A DNA stretch of 38,768 bases from Streptomyces aurantiacus JA 4570 (lineage in GTDB: Bacteria > Actinomycetota > Actinomycetes > Streptomycetales > Streptomycetaceae), in contig NZ_AOPZ01000333.1 of assembly GCF_000414115.1 (NCBI RefSeq), positions 1 through 38,768 on the forward strand. Reading direction: 5' to 3'. Both the position numbers and the translations under genes were made by a program. This document shows positions 32,041 through 38,768 of this stretch, piece by piece (position 1 is the stretch's first letter; each line of letters opens with the position of its first letter). Under the pieces are notes generated by a model. That model was not told the origin of the DNA. It did not search any database and saw nothing but the letters and a program-made list of their open reading frames with translations.

Positions 32041-32075
32041 AGGGGGCCTGGACCGGATCGGTCCAGGCCCCCTTT
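32041..32075 (+). terminator. Terminator between pssA and the ABC transporter operon
   Basis: AGGGGGCCTGGACCG and CGGTCCAGGCCCCCT form a perfect 15-bp stem with loop GAT (32041-32073), followed by TT. Because the stem is symmetric and the converging liv operon ends 30 bases away, it may stop transcription from both sides. Confidence 0.88.
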
Positions 32076-32102
32076 GGCGTGTGGGCAGGGCGGTGGGCGC
32101 CC

Positions 32103-33374
32103 TCAGCCTCCCGGGGTGTACGCCTCGGCCGCCGACGAGGCACCCGGCTCCCGGGCCACCGTCATGCCGCCCGTCGCCGACTTGTCGGGCTTCAGGATGG
32201 CGCTCTCCTTGGAGGAGGGGGCCTTGGGGTCCGTGAAGTTCTGGCGGGCGCCGAAGCCCGCGTCGTACGCGTCGATGGTCAGCAGGGCCTTGTCGACGCC
32301 CTCGCGGGTGAGGTCCTTGGCGGCGCACGCCTTCTTCAGGGCCTCGCCGAAGACCGAGGCGGCCGTCCAGCCGGCGACGACGCCGTTGTCGAGGGCGTCC
32401 TTGGGGTGGGCCTCGCGGTAGTCGGCGACCAGCTTCTTCGCGGCGGGCGTGGCGGCGCCGATGGGCAGGGTGGGCGAGGCGACGTAGTAGTTCTTCGTCA
32501 GGGCGGGGCCCGCCTGCGTGCCGAGGAGCTGCGGGGCGAACGCCGAGTTGTTGCCGATGATCGGCACGTCGAGCTTCGTGGCGGCGGCGACGCCCACCAG
32601 GGAGGCGGCCTGCCGGGGGCCCGCACTGATCACGACGGCGTCGGCGCCGGCCTTCTTCAGGGCGGCGACCTGCGCCGTCATGTCGTTGTCGGTGGGCTTG
32701 ATCTTCTGCTCGACGACGCTCAGGCCGGACTTCTCCGCCATGTGCCGCGAGCCCTTGAGCGCGTTCTCCCCGTAGTCGCCCTCGAAGTAGACATGGCCGA
32801 GCTTGTCGCCCTTCTTCAGGCCCTTCTCCTTCATCAGGAAGTCGATGGCGTTGATGGTCTCGATGTCGTACGTCGATCCGATGACGCGTACGTAGGGGCT
32901 GCCGAGGAGGTTCGCCGACCATGCCTGCGGCAGCACCAGGCCCTTGTCCTGGCCGTCGACGCGGTCCTTGACCGCGGCCACGAACGGGGAGCCGATGAAC
33001 TGGGCGTAGCCGAGGACGTCCGGTTCCAGTTCGGTGTACGCGGCGACGGCCTTCTGCGGGTCGTAGCCGTGGTCGCGGACCTGGAGCTTCAGGCGGTAGC
33101 CGCAGATGCCGCCGGCGGCGTTGACCTGCTTGACGTAGAGCTGCTGGGCCTGGGTGACGCTCTTGCCGAGGGTGGCGTAGACGCCGGTCATGTCGGTGAG
33201 GACGCCGAGGGTGATGGTCCTGCCGGAGATGCCGTCGCCCGTCTTCACGCCCTTGGCGTCGCCTCCCCCGTTGTCGCTGTCGTTGTCGGACTTGGCCTTG
33301 GAGCTGCAGGCGGTGAGCGCAAGGGCCGCGGCGAGCGCGGTGACGACGGCCGTGGCGCGGGTCATTGGAGTCAT
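32103..33374 (-). CDS. Branched-chain amino-acid-type ABC substrate-binding lipoprotein
   Basis: A 423-residue periplasmic-binding-type protein of the LivJ/LivK fold. A lipoprotein signal with lipobox LTAC and Cys23 is followed by a Ser/Asp/Gly-rich linker; the mature domain begins at ITLGVLTDMTGVYATLGK. Segments such as VYFEGDYGENALKGSRHMAEKSG and LKKAGADAVVISAGPRQAASLVGVAA are typical. The protein should be anchored outside the membrane and deliver its ligand to LivH and LivM. The ligand could be branched-chain or other amino acids, amides or related compounds. The ATG at 33374 follows GGAGG and overlaps the livM stop codon. A second ATG three codons later is possible. It is the last gene of the operon. 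Confidence 0.93.
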   Translation of the reverse strand: MTPMTRATAVVTALAAALALTACSSKAKSDNDSDNGGGDAKGVKTGDGISGRTITLGVLTDMTGVYATLGKSVTQAQQLYVKQVNAAGGICGYRLKLQVRDHGYDPQKAVAAYTELEPDVLGYAQFIGSPFVAAVKDRVDGQDKGLVLPQAWSANLLGSPYVRVIGSTYDIETINAIDFLMKEKGLKKGDKLGHVYFEGDYGENALKGSRHMAEKSGLSVVEQKIKPTDNDMTAQVAALKKAGADAVVISAGPRQAASLVGVAAATKLDVPIIGNNSAFAPQLLGTQAGPALTKNYYVASPTLPIGAATPAAKKLVADYREAHPKDALDNGVVAGWTAASVFGEALKKACAAKDLTREGVDKALLTIDAYDAGFGARQNFTDPKAPSSKESAILKPDKSATGGMTVAREPGASSAAEAYTPGG

Positions 33375-34504
33375 GCTTCCTCCCCTGGGGTGGACCGTGG
33401 GCGCCGGGCGGCGACGCTGATGAGGCCGCCGGGCAGGAAGAGCACCACCGCGACGACGGCGGCGCCGTACAGGTACCGGGACGCCTCCCCCGGTGCGATG
33501 CCGCCGGTGCCGGGCGCGGAGACCAGGGGCAGCGCCTCGCTGTAGCGGGTGAGCAGCTGGGGCAGGAGCGAGACGAGGACGGCGCCAGCGACCGCGCCCG
33601 CGACGGAGCCGAGCCCGCCGATGACGATCATGGCGAGGTACTCCAGGGACAGCGTCATGCCGAAGTAGTCGGGCACGGTGCGCTGGAAGACCAGGGCGAG
33701 CAGGACACCCGCGAGCCCGGCGTACATCGACGACAGGACGAACACACCGGCCCGGTAGCGGGCGACGGGCACGCCGAGGACGCCGGCGGCGACGCGGTGG
33801 TCACGGATGGCGTTGAGGGCGCGGCCGGGCCGCCCGCGCAGCACCCCGCGGGCGAAGAGCCCGCAGCCGAGGAGCAGCACGAGGCCCGCGTACCAGAGCT
33901 TCTCGGCGGAGCCGAAGGGCACGGCGGCGACGACGGCTTCGCGGTCGTCGAAGGTGAGCCCGAAGACGCTCAGGGGCGGCACGGCGCGGCCGTTGGAGCC
34001 GCCCGTCAGGTCACCGGCGTTGAACAGGACGTGCTGCCCGATGAAGATCAGCGCGAGCGTGGCGATGCCGAGGTAGGCGCCGCGCAGGCGGCCCGCGATG
34101 GGGCTGAACAGGCCCCCGGCGACGCCCGCGAGCAGCACGGCGAGGACGGCGGCGAGCCAGGTGGGCAGGCCGAGCCCGGTGAGCCCGTCGCCCTCACCGG
34201 CGAACACGCAGTAGCCGTACGCGCCCACGGCGAGGAAGAAGGCGTGCCCCATGGAGAGCTGGCCGGTGGCGCCCGTGAGGAGGTTGATGCCGATGGCGCC
34301 GATCGCGGCGGCCATCGCGAACAGGCCCGCCTGGAGCCAGAACCGGTCCAGGTAGAAGGGCAGGGCGAGCAGCAGGACGCTTCCGGCCGCCCAGGCGTAC
34401 GCGCGGGGGCGCTTGAGGAACGTACGCGCCGTCTGCCCGGGAGGACGCTTCAGGGAGCGGCGGCCGGAGGAGGTACGGGCCTCGGACACGGGGACCTCAG
34501 ACAC
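33371..34504 (-). CDS. livM: Branched-chain-type ABC permease LivM
   Basis: A 377-residue membrane permease. After a 35-residue basic cytoplasmic tail, about ten membrane segments follow. The LivM mark GINLLTGATGQLSMGHAFFLAVGAYGY lies in the first half, and the ATPase-contacting EAA-like loop NAIRDHRVAAGVLGVPVARYR lies near residue 245. The start is a GTG at 34504 with AAGGAG seven bases upstream. It overlaps the livH end by 8 bases, and its own stop overlaps the ATG of the binding protein. Confidence 0.93.
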   Translation of the reverse strand: MSEVPVSEARTSSGRRSLKRPPGQTARTFLKRPRAYAWAAGSVLLLALPFYLDRFWLQAGLFAMAAAIGAIGINLLTGATGQLSMGHAFFLAVGAYGYCVFAGEGDGLTGLGLPTWLAAVLAVLLAGVAGGLFSPIAGRLRGAYLGIATLALIFIGQHVLFNAGDLTGGSNGRAVPPLSVFGLTFDDREAVVAAVPFGSAEKLWYAGLVLLLGCGLFARGVLRGRPGRALNAIRDHRVAAGVLGVPVARYRAGVFVLSSMYAGLAGVLLALVFQRTVPDYFGMTLSLEYLAMIVIGGLGSVAGAVAGAVLVSLLPQLLTRYSEALPLVSAPGTGGIAPGEASRYLYGAAVVAVVLFLPGGLISVAARRPRSTPGEEA

Positions 34505-35387
34505 GGGCGAGCTCCTTGGTGCCGAAGAGTCCGGCGGGCCGGATGAGCAGGATCGCGGTCATCACGAGGTAGGGGGCGAGGTCGCCGAGGCCGCGGCCGA
34601 GGAAGGTGAGGTCGCTCTGGTAGCCGGTGGCGAGGGACTCGGTGACGCCGACGACGAGTCCGCCGACGAGCGCGCCGGTGGTGGAGTCGAGGCCGCCGAG
34701 GATCGCCGCCGGGAACGCCTTGAGGGCGGCGAGGGACGTGGCGCGCTCCAGGCCCGGGGTCGGGAAGACGGTGAGGAACAGCGCGGCGACGGCGGCGAGG
34801 GCGCCCGCGACGGCCCATGCGCCGAGGGACACGCGGCCCAGGCGCACGCCCATCAGCGCGGCCGTCTCGGGGCTCTCGGCGGCGGCCCGCATGGCGACGC
34901 CCCACGAGGTGTAGCGGAACGCGGCCAGGAACAAGCCGATGAGCAGCGCGGCGGTGACGAACGCGGCGACGCGGGTGTGGGCGATGGACACGGAGCCGAC
35001 GGTGAGGACGGAGTCGCCCCACGGGTCCCCGAGCGGCAGCACGTCCGTGCCGAGGCGGCGGGTGAGTTCGGTGGTGAGCAGGATGTCGACGCCGATGGTG
35101 ACGATGGCGAGGACGCTGTGGTCCTGGCCGCGGTAGCGCCGCATGACGCAGAACTCCACGGCCGCGCCGACGACGGCGGCGCCCGCGACGCCGACGGCGA
35201 GGGCGGGCCAGAAGCCCAGGTCGTCGTGGAGGGAGGCGGTGAGGTAGCCGCCCGCGAGGAGCAGGGAGGCGTGGGCGAAGTTCACGACTTCGGTGGCGCG
35301 GAAGATGACGACGAAGCCGAGCGCGATGAGGGCGTAGACGGAGCCCATCGAGAGGCCGTTGAGGAGGAGTTCGGCGAAGGTGCTCAT
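34497..35387 (-). CDS. livH: Branched-chain-type ABC permease LivH
   Basis: A 296-residue permease with eight or so membrane segments. The family start LLLNGLSMGSVYALIALGFVVIFRATEVVNFAHASLLLAGGYL is clear, and the cytoplasmic loop MRAAAESPETAALMGVRLGRV near residue 190 should contact the ATPases. The frame stays open far upstream in the livG region, but the ATG at 35387, overlapping the livG stop codon as ATGA, matches the family start. It pairs with LivM in the membrane. Confidence 0.94.
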   Translation of the reverse strand: MSTFAELLLNGLSMGSVYALIALGFVVIFRATEVVNFAHASLLLAGGYLTASLHDDLGFWPALAVGVAGAAVVGAAVEFCVMRRYRGQDHSVLAIVTIGVDILLTTELTRRLGTDVLPLGDPWGDSVLTVGSVSIAHTRVAAFVTAALLIGLFLAAFRYTSWGVAMRAAAESPETAALMGVRLGRVSLGAWAVAGALAAVAALFLTVFPTPGLERATSLAALKAFPAAILGGLDSTTGALVGGLVVGVTESLATGYQSDLTFLGRGLGDLAPYLVMTAILLIRPAGLFGTKELARV

Positions 35388-36235
35388 GCTCCGGCGGCCT
35401 CCTGCCCCAGGTAGGCGCGGACGACGGCGGGGTCGTTCTGTACGTCGCCGGGGGTGCCGCTCGCGATGCGGCGCCCGAAGTCCAGCACGGTCACCGTGTC
35501 GGCGAGCCGCATCACCACCCCCATGTCGTGTTCGACCAGGACGATCGAGATGCCGAGGCCCTCGCGGACGCCCGCGATGACGGCGGCGGTGCGGCGCCGT
35601 TCCGCTGCGGTCATCCCGGCGACGGGCTCGTCGAGGAGCAGCAGGCGGGGCTCCATGCACAGGGCGCGGGCCAGTTCGGCGAGTTTCCGCTGTCCGTACG
35701 GCAGGGCGCCCGCGGGCAGGCCGAGTTGGTCCTCGATGCCGACGAACGCGGCGATCTCGCGGACGCGTTCGCGGTGGACCCGGTCCTCGCGGGCGGCCGA
35801 CGGCAGCCGCAGGCCCGCGCCGAGGAAACCGGCCCGGGTGAGCCGGTGGCGGCCCAGGAGCAGGCTGTCGGCGACGGTGGCGCGGGGCGGCAGGGCGAGG
35901 TTCTGGAAGATGCGGGCGACGCCGAGTTCCGCGATGCGGTGCGGGCGCATGCCGGTGAGTTCGTGGGGGCCGAAGCGGACGCTGCCGGAGGTGGCGCGGT
36001 AGACGCCGGACAGGACGTTGAAGCAGGTGGACTTGCCCGCGCCGTTGGGCCCGATGACGGCGTGCACGGTGCCGGGTTCGACGGTGAGGGAGACCGCGTC
36101 GAGGGCGGTGAGACCGGCGAAGCGGACGGTGAGGTCGCGGATCGTCAGGGGCGGTACGTCGCCGGACGCGGGTGGTCGGGTGTCGTCGTGGGGTGCGGGT
36201 CGTGGCGTGCCGTCGTCCTCGGGGGGCGGAATCAT
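35384..36235 (-). CDS. livG: ABC transporter ATPase LivG
   Basis: A 283-residue ATPase of the LivG class. Walker A GPNGAGKST is at 62-70, the Q-loop glutamine at about 111 (RIFQNL), a signature-like LPYGQRKLAELARAL at 178-192, Walker B RLLLLDEP at 197-204 and the switch His at about 236 (VEHDMGVV). The PYGQ signature instead of SGGQ is usual for this class. An additional 27-residue Pro/Asp-rich N-terminal stretch is unlike most relatives. Its ATG overlaps the livF stop codon and its stop overlaps the livH ATG. Confidence 0.94.
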   Translation of the reverse strand: MIPPPEDDGTPRPAPHDDTRPPASGDVPPLTIRDLTVRFAGLTALDAVSLTVEPGTVHAVIGPNGAGKSTCFNVLSGVYRATSGSVRFGPHELTGMRPHRIAELGVARIFQNLALPPRATVADSLLLGRHRLTRAGFLGAGLRLPSAAREDRVHRERVREIAAFVGIEDQLGLPAGALPYGQRKLAELARALCMEPRLLLLDEPVAGMTAAERRRTAAVIAGVREGLGISIVLVEHDMGVVMRLADTVTVLDFGRRIASGTPGDVQNDPAVVRAYLGQEAAGA

Positions 36236-37089
36236 CGGTCGGCCTCCCAGCGGCGCAGGCTCGGCGGGGTGTCGAGGGCGCGGGTCGCGTCGGCGGCCGC
36301 GGTCTCGTCGACCACGCCGAGGTAGCGGCGGCGCACCTCGTCGGACGCGGCGAGTTCGGCCGCGGGGCCCTCCAGGGCGACTTCGCCGACGTCGAGGACG
36401 TACGCGTACGAGGCAAGGCGCAGCGCGAGGGCGGCGTTCTGCTCGACGAGGAGGACCGAGGTGCCCTGGGCGTTGATCTCGCGGATCGTGTCGGCGATGC
36501 GGGCGGCCATCAGCGGGGCGAGGCCCAGGGACGGCTCGTCGAGCAGGAGCAGCCGGGGTGCGGCCATCAGGGCGCGGGCGACGGCGAGCATCTGCTGTTC
36601 GCCGCCGGAGAGCAGCCCCGCGCGCTGGCCCGCGCGGTCGGCGAGGACGGGGAACAGTTCGTGGACGCGGGCGAGGGCGCCGGCCTTGGCGGCGCGGGAG
36701 CCGGTGGAGCCGAGGGCGCCGGCGCGCAGGTTGTCGGCGACCGTCATCCGGGCGAACACCCGCCTGCCCTCGGGTACTTGGGAGATCCCGGCGGCCACGA
36801 CGCGCTCAGGTCTGAGCCCGTCGACGCGGCGGCCCGCGAAGCGGATGGTGCCGGAGGTCAGGGCTCCGCCGTGGAAGGAGAGGGTGCGGGACAGGGCGCG
36901 CAGCAGCGTGGACTTGCCGGCGCCGTTGCCGCCGAGCACGGCGACGACGGCGCCTTCGGGCACGTCGAGGGTGACGTGCCGCAGGGCGCGGACGGGGCCG
37001 TAGCCGACGCAGGCGTCGCGGACGGAGAGGGCCTGGTGGGTCCGGTCGGCGTGGGGACTCTGGTCGGCGTGGTGGTCGGAATCGGCCAT
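36232..37089 (-). CDS. livF: ABC transporter ATPase LivF
   Basis: A 285-residue ATPase of the LivF class, first gene of the operon. Walker A GGNGAGKST is at 53-61, signature LLSGGEQQM at 159-167, Walker B RLLLLDEP at 179-186, and the switch position reads VEQNA with Gln217 in place of His, as is common in LivF. An extension of some 20 His/Asp-rich residues precedes the domain, and about 25 extra residues follow YLGVV at the C-terminus. The ATG at 37089 has GGAGG six bases upstream. The gap of 214 bases to the divergent PucR-type gene should hold both promoters. Confidence 0.94.
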   Translation of the reverse strand: MADSDHHADQSPHADRTHQALSVRDACVGYGPVRALRHVTLDVPEGAVVAVLGGNGAGKSTLLRALSRTLSFHGGALTSGTIRFAGRRVDGLRPERVVAAGISQVPEGRRVFARMTVADNLRAGALGSTGSRAAKAGALARVHELFPVLADRAGQRAGLLSGGEQQMLAVARALMAAPRLLLLDEPSLGLAPLMAARIADTIREINAQGTSVLLVEQNAALALRLASYAYVLDVGEVALEGPAAELAASDEVRRRYLGVVDETAAADATRALDTPPSLRRWEADR

Positions 37090-37196
37090 TTCGCACCTCC
37101 TTCCGCGGCGTGGCGTTCACTTCAGCACCGTGCGGGGCGGGCGTCCACGGGCGGCGGGCGAAACGCTGCCGGGGCCCAGCGGGGGCGGCCGGGCGT

Positions 37197-37210
37197 TGTG
37201 CACCGGCACA
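37197..37210. promoter_or_regulatory. Possible operator between livF and the PucR-type gene
   Basis: TGTGC-ACCG-GCACA is a perfect 5-bp dyad in the 214-base gap between the divergent start codons. Its place would suit control of either gene by the PucR-type protein. Such short dyads also arise by chance in GC-rich DNA. No clear -35/-10 pair was found. Confidence 0.3.
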
Positions 37211-37303
37211 GGACCGCGCGCCGGGGTGCTGCCGTGATGGGCGGCCGGTGGCATCCTCCGCACCAGGCACGCGGCTCACGGCGACGAGCGGGGGAGGCGG
37301 GGC

Positions 37304-38530
37304 ATGGGCGGGCGCACACGACGTACCGGACACGACTGGAAACTGCTCAGGGAGGCGTGCGTGGCGCTGCTGCCGCGGATTCCGGAGCTGGTCGACGAGC
37401 ATCTGCGCCAACTCGCCGAGCACTCCCCCGCGTACGACCGGGTGCTGCCGTACGACCAGCACTGGCGGGAGGCGGAGGAGGCGATCCGGATCGGCATCGA
37501 GACGATCACGGCGCCGCGCGAGTCGCCGCGCCGCGACCTGGAGTACGCGCGGGATTCCGGGCGGCGACGGGCCGGGCAGGGGCTGCCGCTGGACCTGTTG
37601 GTGCACTCGTACCGGAACGCGGGCTATCTGGTGTGGGACGCGCTGCTCGAAGGGGCGTCGGGCGGCGATCCGGAGCGGCTCGCCGCGCTGATGCGGTCGG
37701 CGACGCTGGTGTGGTCGGCGGTGGACGCGCAGGCGGTGACGGCGTCGGACGCCTACCGCGAGACGGAGCTGGAGCTGCGGCGGCGCACCGACGAGCGGGC
37801 GCAGGCGCTGCTCGACGCGCTCCTTGAGGGGCAGAGCGCGCCGGGGCTCGCGGCGCGGGCGGCGGCGGGGCTCGATCTGCCGGAGCGGGGGCCGTACGCG
37901 GTGGTGGTGCTGCGGGTGGAGCGGCGCGGCGAGCGGGACGCGCCGCACCGGCGGGTGCAGGAGGCGGGGTTCCGGTTCGTGTGGCGGATGCGGACGGACT
38001 GCGAGGTGGGGGTGGTGGCGCTCGGGGCGGAGGCGGGGCTCGACGGGCTCGTGGCGCTCCTTGACCGGCTCGGGGTGGGGGCGGGGCCGGGGGCCGGTGG
38101 GGTCAGTCCCGTCGTGGACGGCCTGGCCGAGCTGGGGCAGGCGCGGCGGCTCGCGGAGCTGGCGCTGCGGACGTGTCCGGCGGATGCCGGGGGTGTGGTG
38201 CGGTTCGACCGGCGGATGCCGACGGCTCTCGTGGTGGGCCAGCCGGAGCTGGCGGGGCGCCTGGTGGCGGACGTGTTCGGGGCGTTGCTGGCCCTGGAGC
38301 CCGGGGATCGGGCGGTGCTCCTGGAGACGCTGGACGCGTGGCTGGACTGCGAGGGGTCGGCGGGGCGGGCCGCGGGGCGGCTGTACTGCCACCGGAACAC
38401 CGTCTTCAACCGGCTGCGGCGGTTGGAGCAGCTCACGTCGCGGTCACTGGCGCGGCCTCGGGATCTGATCGAGATGACGTTGGCCCTCGACGCGTATCGG
38501 CTGTCGCCGGGACTTGGCGGGGTGGGGTGA
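37304..38530 (+). CDS. PucR/CdaR-type transcriptional regulator
   Basis: A 408-residue regulator. The N-terminal half (about 10-170) is helical with LLPRIPELVDEHLRQLAEHSPAYDRVLP and resembles the RsbRD-like sensor found in this group. The middle (about 185-290) is a degenerate GGDEF-like domain (YAVVVLRVERRGERDAPHRR). The C-terminal 70 residues hold the PucR helix-turn-helix: TLDAWLDCEGSAGRAAGRLYCHRNTVFNRLRRLEQLTSRSL. Relatives in Bacillus control purine or sugar-acid use. The ATG at 37304 has GGGGAGGCGG upstream. Because it is divergent from the liv operon, control of that importer is the simplest proposal. Confidence 0.88.
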   Translation: MGGRTRRTGHDWKLLREACVALLPRIPELVDEHLRQLAEHSPAYDRVLPYDQHWREAEEAIRIGIETITAPRESPRRDLEYARDSGRRRAGQGLPLDLLVHSYRNAGYLVWDALLEGASGGDPERLAALMRSATLVWSAVDAQAVTASDAYRETELELRRRTDERAQALLDALLEGQSAPGLAARAAAGLDLPERGPYAVVVLRVERRGERDAPHRRVQEAGFRFVWRMRTDCEVGVVALGAEAGLDGLVALLDRLGVGAGPGAGGVSPVVDGLAELGQARRLAELALRTCPADAGGVVRFDRRMPTALVVGQPELAGRLVADVFGALLALEPGDRAVLLETLDAWLDCEGSAGRAAGRLYCHRNTVFNRLRRLEQLTSRSLARPRDLIEMTLALDAYRLSPGLGGVG

Positions 38531-38768
38531 CCCCGGGCGGGTGGGTGCCCCTGGGGCTGGGGCGCCGCCGGGCCCCTTGGCGGGGTGCGCCTGACGTGCG
38601 GGTGGCCCTGGGACGGGGACGAGGTCGCAGTTGGCGGCGCCGTCGGCCGGGGGCTGTGCCCACCCCTGCGGGACGACTGCCCACAGCGGCAGCGGGGAGC
38701 AGTTGCCCCCGTGGGCGACGGCCCGCTCCGACGGGCGTTGCCGTGCGCCCCAGGGCAGTGAGTAAGGG
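38531..38768 (+). other. Intergenic end of window
   Basis: No coding region, RNA gene or clear terminator was recognised in the last 238 bases. The sequence is G-rich with runs such as GGGCGGGTGGG and GGGGCTGGGG just after the regulator's stop codon. The neighbour beyond the window is unknown. Confidence 0.4.

Overview
The window is high-GC actinobacterial chromosome, almost certainly Streptomyces. GC at third codon positions is extreme, start codons are a mix of ATG, GTG and TTG with GGAGG-type ribosome binding sites, and the gene families are typical of that genus: an Rv2578c-type radical SAM protein, a secreted tripeptidyl-aminopeptidase, crotonyl-CoA carboxylase/reductase and a SpoIIE-type phosphatase. 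From memory, unchecked, the order from the 3-hydroxyacyl-CoA dehydrogenase to pssA matches the S. coelicolor region around SCO6467-SCO6475.

Bases 1-9400 are all minus strand. They hold a DUF5107 protein cut by the window edge, an arginase-fold protein lacking two metal-ligand histidines, a GNAT acetyltransferase and a small LapA-like membrane protein. Then comes a tightly coupled peptidase operon, read from 8561 down: M55 D-aminopeptidase, M20 peptidase, S9 oligopeptidase and S66 LD-carboxypeptidase. A near-perfect DasR-type operator sits in its promoter region, suggesting recycling of cell-wall peptides tied to amino-sugar status. A methyltransferase lies just upstream.

Bases 9500-20650 are mixed. 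They hold a PAS-GAF-SpoIIE phosphatase with its own HATPase domain, a 14-TM efflux pump gene with C-terminal Ig-like repeats that is broken by two frame disruptions, and an SRPBCC protein divergent from a radical SAM gene with a LexA-type box. After these come a secreted aminopeptidase, a RidA-like protein without its catalytic arginine, a TetR/SRPBCC divergent pair with clear operator palindromes, and a HEAT-repeat protein.

Bases 20991-30334 are the ethylmalonyl-CoA pathway: a double-domain 3-hydroxybutyryl-CoA dehydrogenase, a TetR regulator, then ccr, ecm, mcl, mch and mcd. Together they convert crotonyl-CoA to ethylmalonyl-CoA, methylsuccinyl-CoA, mesaconyl-CoA, beta-methylmalyl-CoA, then glyoxylate plus propionyl-CoA. 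This supplies extender units for polyketides and replenishes C4 pools. The ccr promoter carries two copies of a dyad operator and a C-rich leader. Downstream are psd and pssA, which make phosphatidylethanolamine.

Bases 32100-37089 are a five-gene branched-chain-type ABC importer (livF-G-H-M-substrate-binding protein, minus strand, every junction overlapping). It is divergent from a PucR/CdaR-type regulator. No tRNA, rRNA, CRISPR array or insertion sequence was seen. Two long-range copies of a Streptomyces-type intergenic repeat are present, each just 3' of a stop codon.
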